Below are positions 34,938-43,397 of a DNA stretch of 64,000 nucleotides, one piece after another; the first letter of the stretch is position 1, and each line of letters begins with the position of its first letter. The notes beneath the pieces were generated by a model. The model was not told the origin of the DNA, made no database searches, and worked only from the letters and a program-made list of their open reading frames with translations. Source of the stretch: Peribacter sp043814035 (GTDB lineage Bacteria; Patescibacteriota; Gracilibacteria; Peribacterales; Peribacteraceae); contig JBDRKJ010000009.1 of NCBI GenBank assembly GCA_043814035.1, positions 11,113 through 75,112 of the forward strand. The letters run 5' to 3'. Made by a program: the position numbers and the translations under genes.

Positions 34938-36686
34938 ATGAAATACTTCCTGTACTGCCGAAAATCTCAGGATCGTGAGGACAAGCAAATCCTCTCCACC
35001 GACGCACAGAAGCGGCTCCTCACGGAATACGCAGAAAGATTGCATCTCACGGTGATCGATATGTACGTGGAGAATCAGACCGCATACAAAATCGGTCGCC
35101 CGCTCTTCAATGCGATGCTCACGCGCCTGGAGGCAGGGGAAGCGGATGCCATTCTTACGTATCACCTCACGCGCCTTGCACGGAACAGCTTCGACGGCGG
35201 GCGCATCATTTACCTTATGGATGAGGGGATCGTGAAGGAAATTCGCACGCCGGAGAGCATCTATGTGAATAAATCCGACGATAAGTTCATGATGCAGATT
35301 CACTTTGCCATGGCCAAGAAGAGCTCCGACGACACGAGCCAGTTCGTCTGCCGCGATATCGTAAGCAAGCTCCTCAAAGGGGAGTATCCGGGCGTGGTAC
35401 CGCTCGGGTATCTCAACGTGGACCGCGCCGGTCGCATCGCGCCGTCGCAGTACCAGCCCGAGAAGCAGCGCCTCCTTGAAGAGTTTGGGCGGCCGCTCAA
35501 GCGCGAGGAGATCGATCCGGTGGATAGTGTAATCGTCAGGAAAATATGGGAGGAGGCGGCCAAGGGGACGCGGACATTCCTCCGGCTTGCGAAGTTCGCG
35601 CATGACTTGGGGCTGCGGACCCGCTCAGGGAAGAAAATATCAAAGGCCACGATTTACTACATGCTCACGAATCCCTACTACTACGGTGCCATACGCTTCG
35701 ACAGCAAGCTCTATACCGAGGATGTGCAGCATGAGCCGCTCATCACACGGGCGCTCTTTGAGCATGTACAGGACGTGATGTGTACGGCGGGGAAGGGGAA
35801 TCGCCGGAAGCATGATTTCGACTTCAAAGGAATGCTCAGGTGCGGAGAGTGCGGCTGCGCGATCACCGTGGAGCGGCAGCGGGGGCATGTGTACTATCAC
35901 TGCACCCGGAACCGTCCCTGCACACAGAGCGTCTGCTCCAAGGAGAAAAACATCGAAGAGCGCATCATGGCGCGTCTTTCGGAGTTCCGCATCATCCCGC
36001 GTGAGTTTCTTGTCTACGCTTCCAAGCGGGTCCGGGTCATGCACAAAGAAGCGGCGGGCAGCGTGGACGCGCTCCGCAATAGACTCGAACGGAAGTTCGG
36101 AGACTTGAAGCAGCGTCTCGATTCGCTTCTCCAGCTCAAGCTCTCACCCAAGAACACTGACGGAAGGCTCCTCTCGGATGATGAGTACGTAGAGCAAAAA
36201 ACGGCGGTCCGGACAGAGATGCAGGGAATTGAGGAGCAGATTCGCTCGATCAAGCAGGAAGGGGACAACTGGATGGATGACTGCGAGCGATTCGTGGAGT
36301 CGGCGCTTTGCCTCGACCAAACGTTGCAACACGCCACCATGGAGCAGAAGAAGGAGCTCCTCGTGATGGTTGCTTCGAACATTCTCCTCAAGGACGGGGA
36401 AGTGGCTATCACATACCGAGACCCCTATGCAGCCATCCTGAACTTCGCCAAGGAACAAAAACCCGCATTCGAACGCGGGACATGGCTTGCAGAAGCGGAA
36501 AATGGCAATTTAATGGAGAAATGGCTCCCCCGGCTGGACTCGAACCAGCAACCAATCGGTTACACATTGCCCTTCTGTTTCCAGAAGGAGTGGACTATAT
36601 CATCACCCATCATATACAGGGTGCGAGGCGCTTCGGCCCGTCACGCATCTGCGGGACGGGACTACTCCATTAAGGATAGTCTCTGA
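34938..36686 (+). CDS. large serine recombinase (integrase) ending across tRNA-Asn
   Basis: About 582 residues from ATG 34938 (the frame opens at TTG 34911). Resolvase domain with nucleophile Ser10 (YCRKSQD), then the recombinase domain (GVVPLGY..., ATIYYMLTNPYYYGAIRF) with a zinc ribbon (RCGECGCAITV...YYHCTRNRPC) and a long coiled coil (about 355-470). The last 60 or so residues are antisense to the 3' exon of tRNA-Asn and its intron (PRLDSNQQPIGYTL at 36532 on); the native protein probably ended near the FERGTWLAEAENGN segment. This marks integration at the tRNA 3' end. It is the integrase of element 1. Confidence 0.85.
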   Translation: MKYFLYCRKSQDREDKQILSTDAQKRLLTEYAERLHLTVIDMYVENQTAYKIGRPLFNAMLTRLEAGEADAILTYHLTRLARNSFDGGRIIYLMDEGIVKEIRTPESIYVNKSDDKFMMQIHFAMAKKSSDDTSQFVCRDIVSKLLKGEYPGVVPLGYLNVDRAGRIAPSQYQPEKQRLLEEFGRPLKREEIDPVDSVIVRKIWEEAAKGTRTFLRLAKFAHDLGLRTRSGKKISKATIYYMLTNPYYYGAIRFDSKLYTEDVQHEPLITRALFEHVQDVMCTAGKGNRRKHDFDFKGMLRCGECGCAITVERQRGHVYYHCTRNRPCTQSVCSKEKNIEERIMARLSEFRIIPREFLVYASKRVRVMHKEAAGSVDALRNRLERKFGDLKQRLDSLLQLKLSPKNTDGRLLSDDEYVEQKTAVRTEMQGIEEQIRSIKQEGDNWMDDCERFVESALCLDQTLQHATMEQKKELLVMVASNILLKDGEVAITYRDPYAAILNFAKEQKPAFERGTWLAEAENGNLMEKWLPRLDSNQQPIGYTLPFCFQKEWTISSPIIYRVRGASARHASAGRDYSIKDSL

Positions 36687-37125
36687 ACCTTCCGAGACTC
36701 TTTGAGAGAGTCAGGGCTTGGCTGCTGATTGCCCTTCGCTTACGCGGGAGGGTTTCCAGCAATTCACCTCGTTATCGACCCAGGATTTCCCTGGGAAGCT
36801 GCGTTACACCACCGTGCAATTCCTGATGACAGTTGGCACATACCAGCGCACACTTATCAGCTTCACGTTTCACCTTTTCCCACGAACGGGTCAATCCTCG
36901 CGCTGAAAGTCCAAACTCTTTTTGCGAACTATCGATATGATGAAGTGCAAATGCGCCAATGTATTTCTTGTATCCACAGATGACGCATTTTCCTCCTTTG
37001 TATGCGACAACCATTTTACGAAGTTTCCTCCGCCTCTTGGCTACCGCTTTTTTCAGGTATTCCGCACGGTCGGCGTAGGTACGTTTCTCTGGCATACACA
37101 CGTGAGTATACCATAGTGAGTGTTC
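36563..37125 (-). ncRNA. group I self-splicing intron in the tRNA anticodon
   Basis: 563 nt between the tRNA exons. The 5' exon ends in U and the intron ends in G, as group I splicing needs. The core downstream of the ORF has P4-type AATTGCTGGAAACCC, Q-type AATCAGCAGCC, R-type GTTCAGAGACTA and S-type ATATAGTCC elements in the right order. These are the conserved P, Q, R and S sequences of the catalytic core. I could not place P1/IGS with certainty because the HNH ORF begins close to the 5' splice site. Confidence 0.9.
36772..37101 (-). CDS. intron-encoded HNH homing endonuclease
   Basis: 109 residues from GTG 37101 (107 from ATG 37095). HNH core: KCVICGYKKYIGAFALHHID, then KCALVCANCHQELH: CxxC, HH, and CxxCH zinc ligands and the metal site His. 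The basic N-terminus (KKAVAKRRRKLRKMV) binds DNA. It lies wholly inside the group I intron and would cut intronless tRNA-Asn alleles to spread the intron. The ORF is intact, so the intron was active recently. Confidence 0.9.
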   Translation of the reverse strand: MCMPEKRTYADRAEYLKKAVAKRRRKLRKMVVAYKGGKCVICGYKKYIGAFALHHIDSSQKEFGLSARGLTRSWEKVKREADKCALVCANCHQELHGGVTQLPREILGR

Positions 37126-37180
37126 ACAGCCGATTGCTCTACCATTGAGCTACAGGGGACCGATGAAGCGAAAAGAACAC

Positions 37181-37202
37181 AGCAGTGACTGGACCCACTG
37201 CT
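37181..37202 (-). terminator. possible terminator of the methyltransferase gene, upstream of tRNA-Asn
   Basis: AGCAGTG-GGTCCAGT-CACTGCT on the minus strand, a 7-bp stem followed by GTGTTCTTTT. It lies 67 bases after the 37269-38537 gene and just before the tRNA. The T-run is imperfect. Confidence 0.35.
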
Positions 37203-37268
37203 ACTGCAGTATAAGGATACTCCTTGCCAGAGAAAAAGAGGAAGTTTCACTTTTCGCTGCAAAACAGG

Positions 37269-38537
37269 CTACTTCCTTTTCTTAGGTGTCAGCAGCACGA
37301 CCTCGCGCCCTACGAACTGATCGGGGCGGCGGTAGAGCAGCGAGAGGCGATCGGCACGGCTGGGAGCAACACCTGGCGGCAGAGTGGCGCTGTACCCGGC
37401 AGCGTGGGCGGCTTCCCACACGCGTTCGAGGAAGATCGTTTCGTTCTTAATCTTCCAGAAGGGCCACGTGAGTGCCAGCGGCACGCCCGGCAGGGTTTTG
37501 CTGCAATTCTCGATGAAGGCCGCTTCGAGTTTCTCGAGCTCTGTCTTCATCTTGGCGGCAGATTTTTGTGAGGGACGGCCTTCGAGCGCGGGGCCGAGTG
37601 TGGTCTCACTCACGACGAGGTCGGGCAGCTTCTTCAAGGCAAAGGGTTTGGTGGCGTCCTGCTTCCACACCGTGGCATCGGTGTCTTTCTTCAGGATCTT
37701 CCACTCCTTTCTCACCCATTCCAGATTCTTGCTGCAGCCATTCACTGCCTTCTGCGCGATATCCGATGCCAGCACATGCCATCCGCGCATGAGGCACTCC
37801 ATGGGGATGACGCCGGTACCGCAGAACGGATCGAACACCGTAAAGGGCTCGGGCTTCTTGGGTTTCTTGAAGGCAGCATCCGGTACTGGTGTCTGGCATC
37901 CCCGCGCGAGCCACGCACCCAGATTGAGCAGAATCTGTGCGAGTTTGGGCGGGAGCAACCCCACCGTGGTATCGCGCACAGGTTTCGCCATATCACGTTT
38001 GGTGTAGGCATTTACGTTCTGTGCCCACACGGTGCGGCCGATCCACGGCGAGAGATTCTCTTCGTCGTCACCTTCGAGCAGAAGCACGAGTTCGCATCCG
38101 CGCTTGGGGTCGAGTAAGCCTGCATCCCGCAGAAGAACCGGAGCAGCCGGCTCGCGTTCGCTCCCCACGTAGCGACAAGGGCGACCCTGTTTGCGTAGTG
38201 CCTCTTTGCACTGTCGGTAGAGGGAGTGAATCGTCTTTTTTGGGAGCAGGAATGTACGCAGGGCGAACACCACTTTGCCGCGCTTGGCGTCTTTGAGTTC
38301 ACTTACGAGAATGGCCGGTACTTCACTCAGGGTTACTGCCTGATCGGTCACCTGACGTGCAACCACAACCACACCGCCCAGTGCATCGAGGAATTCCGCA
38401 TCGAGCTCGACAGGGCTTTCGAACAGCACGATGGATTCGTTGAGGATGCTGCGCAGCGTGAAACCCGGCACGGTGGCCGAGAGTTCTGCCAGCGAGATGC
38501 GGGGCTGGTGACCGAGGAACGCAGCGTAGGATGACAT
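37269..38537 (-). CDS. THUMP/Trm11-type RNA guanine methyltransferase
   Basis: 422 residues from ATG 38537, which has a TATACT -10-like box 13 bases upstream and starts MSSYAAFLGHQPRISLAEL as in Trm11-like proteins. N-terminal ferredoxin-like/THUMP region, then the SAM domain FTVFDPFCGTGVIPMECLMRG (motif I), VLASDIAQKAV, and SETTLGP in place of the DPPYG-type catalytic motif IV. The family makes N2-methylguanosine in tRNA or rRNA. The unusual motif IV (ETTLGP) leaves the substrate uncertain. Confidence 0.75.
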   Translation of the reverse strand: MSSYAAFLGHQPRISLAELSATVPGFTLRSILNESIVLFESPVELDAEFLDALGGVVVVARQVTDQAVTLSEVPAILVSELKDAKRGKVVFALRTFLLPKKTIHSLYRQCKEALRKQGRPCRYVGSEREPAAPVLLRDAGLLDPKRGCELVLLLEGDDEENLSPWIGRTVWAQNVNAYTKRDMAKPVRDTTVGLLPPKLAQILLNLGAWLARGCQTPVPDAAFKKPKKPEPFTVFDPFCGTGVIPMECLMRGWHVLASDIAQKAVNGCSKNLEWVRKEWKILKKDTDATVWKQDATKPFALKKLPDLVVSETTLGPALEGRPSQKSAAKMKTELEKLEAAFIENCSKTLPGVPLALTWPFWKIKNETIFLERVWEAAHAAGYSATLPPGVAPSRADRLSLLYRRPDQFVGREVVLLTPKKRK

Positions 38538-38605
38538 AGCGGAACGAAGTATACAGAAAAGCGTGCGGAGAGTGCAGGTGGTCTTTTTTTGTCCGGGCTC
38601 TGATC

Positions 38606-40015
38606 TCACTCGCGTTTCTGCAGCGCCTCGTGTGCAAGGAGTGTTGTGAGCAGTACCACCAACGGAGCCAATTGTACGAAGCCGCGAGCGAGACCCGTCT
38701 GCTTCAGTGCTTCAACGGAGAGCGAAGTGAAGAGGAAGAGCGATATCTGAAGCAGGAGTGCCGCGAGCACGAAGAGCGCGAGAGGAGTCACAGCCGATCG
38801 CAGCAGGTATTTGCGTTTGAGAACGAGAAGGAGCAGAAGGAGGGGAAAGAGCAAGTGCCAATTTCCTTCGAAGAACGTATTCACCCACAAGACGTAGAGC
38901 ACTCCCGATTGCCAGCCGAAGGAGTAACTGGAGGTGATAGCCTTGGCGTTGCCGAACGCCAGCCCGTGTGTCCACTTGAAGAGCACCCACGGCGCTCCGA
39001 TCGCCAGTAGCCATCCTGCCGTCCATGCGATCGTCGTCCAAACCTCCCGACTCGTCATCTTCTTCTGTCGTCTTAGGAACACCAGTCCGCCGATAAGCAC
39101 GGCGAGTAGTAAGGGCAGGTAAAGAACGAGTGCTTCATTCTTGGTAAACACGAGTAGGCCTGCAATGAGGGCGAACAGGCGCAGCCAGCTTTGTCTGCGG
39201 TGAGCATCGTGCTCCGTGAGTCCTTGTGTGAGCGCAGCGCCTGCGGCGAGCAGATGACCCGAGAGAAAGACATCCGCGTAAGCGTTGAGGCCGTCGAAGA
39301 AGTAGAGCGGCAGACTCGCGAGCAGATAAGTGCCCAGCAGAGCCCACTGCCACCCTGTGCGGTGCCGTAGGGCACAGTAGAGCAGTATGAGTGGAGCGAT
39401 AAACCAGAGGATGTGGATGCTATTTACGAGGCCCCCGTTCCACCCTCCCTCTAGTGTGGCGAGCGAGGTTTTGAAGAGCGAAACTGTGGGAGGGTAACTG
39501 CTGAGTACATCTCCTCCGCCGTTCTCGGTGATGTCGACATCGAGTGTTTGCGTGAAGGCGAAAACCTTGGCTCGGTAGTTCCAGTTCTTGAGTGAATCAT
39601 CGAAGTACGATGGTGTCGAAACGAGAATGAAGGAGCCGAAGGTGATTTTAACGAGTGTCCAGAGCGTGAGCACCGCGATGAGGATCACCATCCAGAGACG
39701 CGTGGGATGAGACAAAGGAAGTGAGGCAGGGCGAACGTGCACGTGAGAGAGTCGCCATTGCAGGAATCGTAGGATGGCAAGTGCCGCCGTGAGGGCGATT
39801 TGCACGCCGAGAAAACCCCAGCGCGTGAACAGCACCAGTCCGCTGATGTGCGCGAGGAACGTCACGAACATCGTGGCGGTGACCCCTAGCAGGAATCCAA
39901 GCGTCCATCGTTCCAGCCGTAGGAGTACGGGGTGTCTCCCTTCACACAATCGTACGAGCAGCCAGCCCGAGAGAGTGGGGAGTGCGATGCCGACAGGGAG
40001 CCAGAGAAGTGTCAT
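38606..40015 (-). CDS. multi-pass membrane glycosyltransferase-like protein
   Basis: 469 residues with about eleven transmembrane helices, and a large extracytoplasmic loop after TM4 (STPSYFDDSLKNWNYRAK...) with an FDDS motif like the acidic first loop of GT-C enzymes. DGLNAYADVFLSG may be a further loop site. Upstream is the 404-aa exported protein with a 4-base ATGA overlap, so they act together, probably in envelope glycan synthesis. Confidence 0.6.
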   Translation of the reverse strand: MTLLWLPVGIALPTLSGWLLVRLCEGRHPVLLRLERWTLGFLLGVTATMFVTFLAHISGLVLFTRWGFLGVQIALTAALAILRFLQWRLSHVHVRPASLPLSHPTRLWMVILIAVLTLWTLVKITFGSFILVSTPSYFDDSLKNWNYRAKVFAFTQTLDVDITENGGGDVLSSYPPTVSLFKTSLATLEGGWNGGLVNSIHILWFIAPLILLYCALRHRTGWQWALLGTYLLASLPLYFFDGLNAYADVFLSGHLLAAGAALTQGLTEHDAHRRQSWLRLFALIAGLLVFTKNEALVLYLPLLLAVLIGGLVFLRRQKKMTSREVWTTIAWTAGWLLAIGAPWVLFKWTHGLAFGNAKAITSSYSFGWQSGVLYVLWVNTFFEGNWHLLFPLLLLLLVLKRKYLLRSAVTPLALFVLAALLLQISLFLFTSLSVEALKQTGLARGFVQLAPLVVLLTTLLAHEALQKRE

Positions 40016-41223
40016 GGGGCGAGTGATGACGATGAGGAAGATTGTGCTGCGGCGCGGAAGACAAAGATTCCCTCCGCGAACTGGTGCACGAGTGCGCCAG
40101 GAGGAGAAAGAGGTTTGCCATCTTCCATGATACGGCCGTCGGATCCTATGATCAGGTCGGGTCGTCCATACACGAGCCAGACGGCTGCGTCAGACCCTTC
40201 GGCTCCGCTCAGGGCAGGTCCCTCCTCCGGTTTCACGGGGAGGCTGGGATACGTCTGGTACCGCATGAAGTTCACGAAGGTGTCTGTTGTGGGTGTGATG
40301 AACACGTAACGTGGCTGGTCTGAGAGAATGCCCTGGGTAGCCAGTGCAAAGTCTGGGAGAAAGCCAATGGTGCGGAATGTGCGTTTACCGATGGACTGCT
40401 GAAGGTAGGAGCGCACGTCGTATCTCCATGCGGCGATGAGTTCTGATCCCATGCGGATATCGAGCACAATCCAGAAGAGCAGAAAGAGTACCGCCGATCC
40501 TATAAAGATCCTTTTGCGGGCATTCCCGTCACGCTTGCGCCAGGCCCTGAAGGAGATGATTCCCGTTGAAATAGCGAGAAGTGCGTACACTACCCGCATA
40601 GCAGAGTGGGCTATGGGCGGTTGATTCCGATAGAGATTTTCGCGCAAGACAGGCGTGGAGCAGAGCAGCGGACCCCAGAAGAAGTTGATGCTGTGTGCTT
40701 TGAGCCTGTCGAAAGTCCAGAAACATTTTATGGCTTCTATAAAGCTCTCTCCAACACTCCATCCGTTCAATTCGACATCGTGAAAGATGATCTCGGTATT
40801 GGGAGGAAGTTGGAAGCCGATGGCAGCGGCGTGCGGATCCCATCCTCCCACAGCGCTCATGTCTACCACGATTGACGTGGTGGTGGCGCTCGGCTCGAGG
40901 GTGATGGGAATTTGTAGATACTTTCCGGCGGGGCTGTCGATGCTGCGCCAGATGAACGAGAGCGATGCACCACGTGGGCTGGTGTACGAGACGGTGACCG
41001 CATCGATACCGTAGGGGAGCGTAAGGGGGCGCGCGAGCGTCCCTGTTTTTGTTGTTGCGATATAGATGCCGTTTTCGAGGGGAGTCACTGGCGGAAGGCC
41101 GACGGTCTGCCACTGTACCTGTTCTGCTTGATCACCAAGATGGAGCACGGTCTGCTGCTCCGCCGATGCGATTACAGGCAGGGCGAGAAGAGCCGTTGCA
41201 AGGAGGAGAGAGCGAAGGCGCAT
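40012..41223 (-). CDS. exported membrane-anchored protein, partner of the glycosyltransferase
   Basis: 403 residues from ATG 41223. Signal peptide MRLRSLLLATALLALPVIASA, then a beta-rich extracellular half, two central membrane helices (about 212-230 and 242-260), and a C-terminal domain ending in a Ser run. It contains EEGPALSGAEGS (residues near 340), the translation of an inserted palindromic repeat (40194-40217). The gene is coupled by ATGA to the membrane glycosyltransferase gene. No family is recognised. Confidence 0.65.
   Translation of the reverse strand: MRLRSLLLATALLALPVIASAEQQTVLHLGDQAEQVQWQTVGLPPVTPLENGIYIATTKTGTLARPLTLPYGIDAVTVSYTSPRGASLSFIWRSIDSPAGKYLQIPITLEPSATTTSIVVDMSAVGGWDPHAAAIGFQLPPNTEIIFHDVELNGWSVGESFIEAIKCFWTFDRLKAHSINFFWGPLLCSTPVLRENLYRNQPPIAHSAMRVVYALLAISTGIISFRAWRKRDGNARKRIFIGSAVLFLLFWIVLDIRMGSELIAAWRYDVRSYLQQSIGKRTFRTIGFLPDFALATQGILSDQPRYVFITPTTDTFVNFMRYQTYPSLPVKPEEGPALSGAEGSDAAVWLVYGRPDLIIGSDGRIMEDGKPLSPPGALVHQFAEGIFVFRAAAQSSSSSSLAP
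40194..40217. repeat. dispersed 20-bp palindromic repeat inside a gene
   Basis: CCCTTCGGCTCCGCTCAGGG, plus flanks. Read in the coding frame it gives PALSGAEG. Same family as 41462-41482 and 45503-45524. Confidence 0.7.
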
Positions 41224-41258
41224 ATATACGTGTGCCAATGGTACCTCAATTTATGTGA

Positions 41259-43250
41259 CTATGACTCCTCTGGTGCGGTTTCGATCGTTGCGTGCCCCCC
41301 TTCAAGCACGGCTTTGATACGGCGCACTCCCGCAGATGAGCTCTCTTCTTTGAGAATTTTGAATGTCCCGAGCATTCCGGTGCGAGCCACGTGTGGTCCA
41401 CCACAGATTTCTTTGCCGAATACGGTTCCTTTCTTGGAATCACCCACGACATACACTTTGACCCCTCGGCTCCGCTCGGGGCCTTCGGCCTCCGCCTCCG
41501 TTCCTTTAGTGATCTGCGCATACTTCTGTTCGAAAACACCAATTGCTCCTTCCGCTTTGGCTCCCTCAACGTCGGTGACGTGGTAGGCCACGGGAAGATC
41601 GGCCGTAATGGCTTCGTTCACAATCTTCTCCACTTCTTTTACCTGCTTAGGTGTCATTTTGTCGGGATGAGAAAAGTCGAATCGCAGTCGCTCTGCCGTA
41701 ATGTTGCTGCCCTTCTGGTAGACGTGATCGCCGAGTACCTTGCGCAGGGCTGCATTGAGCAGGTGCGTTGTTGTATGCAGCTTGGTCGTTTCACTGCTGT
41801 GATCCTGCAGGCCGCCTTTGAACTTGGCTTCCGCCCCGGCGCGCGAAAGAGCCTGGTGTTCTTCGAATGCTTTCTTGAAACCTTCTTCATCTACGGTAAG
41901 CCCTTTTTCTCGAGCCATTTCTTTTGTCAGTTCCAAGGGGAATCCATAGGTGTCATAGAGATGAAAGGCCACTTTGCCGTCTATAGTTGTGGGACCAGTT
42001 TCGGATACCCGATGTACTTCATCAGAACCCTTCACTTTATACGTGGTGTTATGTGCAGCATTCTCCATCATCACCGCAAGCTCAAAGTGCTTTACACCTA
42101 CTTGTAATGTTCGTCCGAATTGTAGCTCCTCTTTTCGCAATACATCCATAATTTCGGCTTTGTTCATCTTCAGAGATTCATAGAAGTGTGAGTACTGGGT
42201 AATCACTTCTGCCGAAACAAAAGCGCAAAACGCTCCCTCAGCAGGGATTCCGAGGCGCAGCCCTGAGCGAATGGCCCGGCGGATCAGGCGCCGCAGAATG
42301 TATCCTCGATCCACATTCGAGGGCATAACGCCGTCAGCAATGATGAAAGTGGCTGCCCGAAGGTGGTCGGTGATGACGCGCCGATAATGAGTCATCAAAT
42401 CTCGCTGCTCATTTCCTTTGGAGATTTGCACTAGCACACCGGACCCTAGTTGACTGATCTTCTCCATGATCGGCTTCATCCTGTCCGTCTCGTACACACT
42501 ATCTTTTCCCTGTAAGACAGCTGCAACGCGCTCCAAACCCATGCCGGTATCCACATTTTTCTGCGCGAGAGGCTCGAAGAAAAACTCCTTTTGTTCCTTT
42601 CTTTCTTTTCCTTCTTTCCTTTCCTTTCGATTGTACTGCATGAAGACGTCGTTCCAGATCTCGAGCCACTCATCTTCGTGTGTAGCAGGATTTCCCTGTG
42701 GCTTGCCTTTGCCCACCCAGTAGAACATCTCGGTATCGGGTCCGCATGGGCCGGTCTGGCCTGCCGGGCCCCACCAGTTCTTGGTCTTGGGCAGGAATCC
42801 AATCCGCTCGCGGGGGATGCCCATTTTCTCCCAGATCTTCGACGATTCCTCGTCTTTCGGCGCATCTTTGTCTCCTTCAAAACACGTCACGGCGAGCATC
42901 TCGCATGGGATCTGCAGGATTTCTGTCAGAAACCGAAAACTCATGTCGATCGCCCCTTCTTTGAAATAATCACCCAGACTCCAGTTGCCCAGCATTTCAA
43001 AGAACGTGAGGTGCGACGCGTCACCCACTTCGTCGATATCCTGCGTGCGGATGCAGCGTTGCACATCGGTGAGGCGCTTACCCGCAGGGTGTGTCTCGCC
43101 CAGCAGGTAGGGCACGAGCGGGTGCATGCCGGCTGTGGTGAAGAGCACAGTAGGATCGTTCTCAGGGATCAGTGATGCCCCGGGAATCACGGCATGGCCC
43201 TCTTTTTCAAAGAAGTCCAAGTACGATTGCCGTATCTCGTCGGTCGTCAT
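41259..43250 (-). CDS. alaS: alanyl-tRNA synthetase, short form without C-Ala domain
   Basis: About 663 residues from ATG 43250 (43259 also possible). Class II aminoacylation domain (FTTAGMHPLVPYL, RCIRTQDIDEVG, HLTFFEMLGNWSLGDYFK), tRNA-recognition domain, then the editing domain with HTTTH (about 492-496) and CGGPH (about 616-620). The protein ends there; ordinary AlaRS has another 200 residues (DHHA1/C-Ala). Also unusual: a RKERKEGKERKEQKE run from a Lys/Glu microsatellite (42589-42637), CGGPH instead of CGGTH, and an EAEGPERSRG insertion from a palindromic repeat in the editing domain. Confidence 0.92.
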   Translation of the reverse strand: MTTDEIRQSYLDFFEKEGHAVIPGASLIPENDPTVLFTTAGMHPLVPYLLGETHPAGKRLTDVQRCIRTQDIDEVGDASHLTFFEMLGNWSLGDYFKEGAIDMSFRFLTEILQIPCEMLAVTCFEGDKDAPKDEESSKIWEKMGIPRERIGFLPKTKNWWGPAGQTGPCGPDTEMFYWVGKGKPQGNPATHEDEWLEIWNDVFMQYNRKERKEGKERKEQKEFFFEPLAQKNVDTGMGLERVAAVLQGKDSVYETDRMKPIMEKISQLGSGVLVQISKGNEQRDLMTHYRRVITDHLRAATFIIADGVMPSNVDRGYILRRLIRRAIRSGLRLGIPAEGAFCAFVSAEVITQYSHFYESLKMNKAEIMDVLRKEELQFGRTLQVGVKHFELAVMMENAAHNTTYKVKGSDEVHRVSETGPTTIDGKVAFHLYDTYGFPLELTKEMAREKGLTVDEEGFKKAFEEHQALSRAGAEAKFKGGLQDHSSETTKLHTTTHLLNAALRKVLGDHVYQKGSNITAERLRFDFSHPDKMTPKQVKEVEKIVNEAITADLPVAYHVTDVEGAKAEGAIGVFEQKYAQITKGTEAEAEGPERSRGVKVYVVGDSKKGTVFGKEICGGPHVARTGMLGTFKILKEESSSAGVRRIKAVLEGGHATIETAPEES
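41462..41482. repeat. dispersed palindromic repeat inside alaS
   Basis: CCCCTCGGCTCCGCTCGGGG, next to GGCCTTCGGCC. Encodes the EAEGPERSRG insertion in the AlaRS editing domain, where most AlaRS have a short turn. Confidence 0.7.
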
Positions 43251-43397
43251 AGGACGCATGCGCCGAGCATAGCAGATGGTAGGCCTGCCGGCGCATCAGG
43301 AGTTTCGTAAATATTCATCGATTACGCGGCAATCTTCTCGTTAAAGTGACGTAGCCCAATGTGCCATTTTCTGCTACAATAAGCACAACAAACACCT

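Larger units (their letters stand above)
36522..37159 (-). tRNA. tRNA-Asn(GUU) split by a group I intron
   Basis: The 5' exon is 37126-37159 (34 nt: acceptor TCCCCTG, D arm GCTC-AATGGTA-GAGC, 5' anticodon stem ATCGG, then CTGT). The 3' exon is 36522-36562 (41 nt: TAA, CCGAT, variable loop TGGTT, T arm GCTGG-TTCGAGT-CCAGC, acceptor CGGGGGA, G, CCA encoded). Joined, they give a 75-nt cloverleaf with loop CTGTTAA, anticodon GTT at 34-36. The intron (563 nt) interrupts between positions 35 and 36. The tRNA cannot function without splicing. Confidence 0.93.

Noticed and set aside
36521..36534. A full second copy of the tRNA-Asn end marking attR of element 1
   Set aside because: Only a 14-mer recurs, and no copy extends into the T-arm (GGACTCGAACC), so the left end of the element cannot be fixed.
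36487..36686. C-terminal end of the recombinase ORF as real protein sequence
   Set aside because: It reads antisense through the tRNA-Asn 3' exon and intron (PRLDSNQQPIGYTL), a common artefact at tRNA integration sites.
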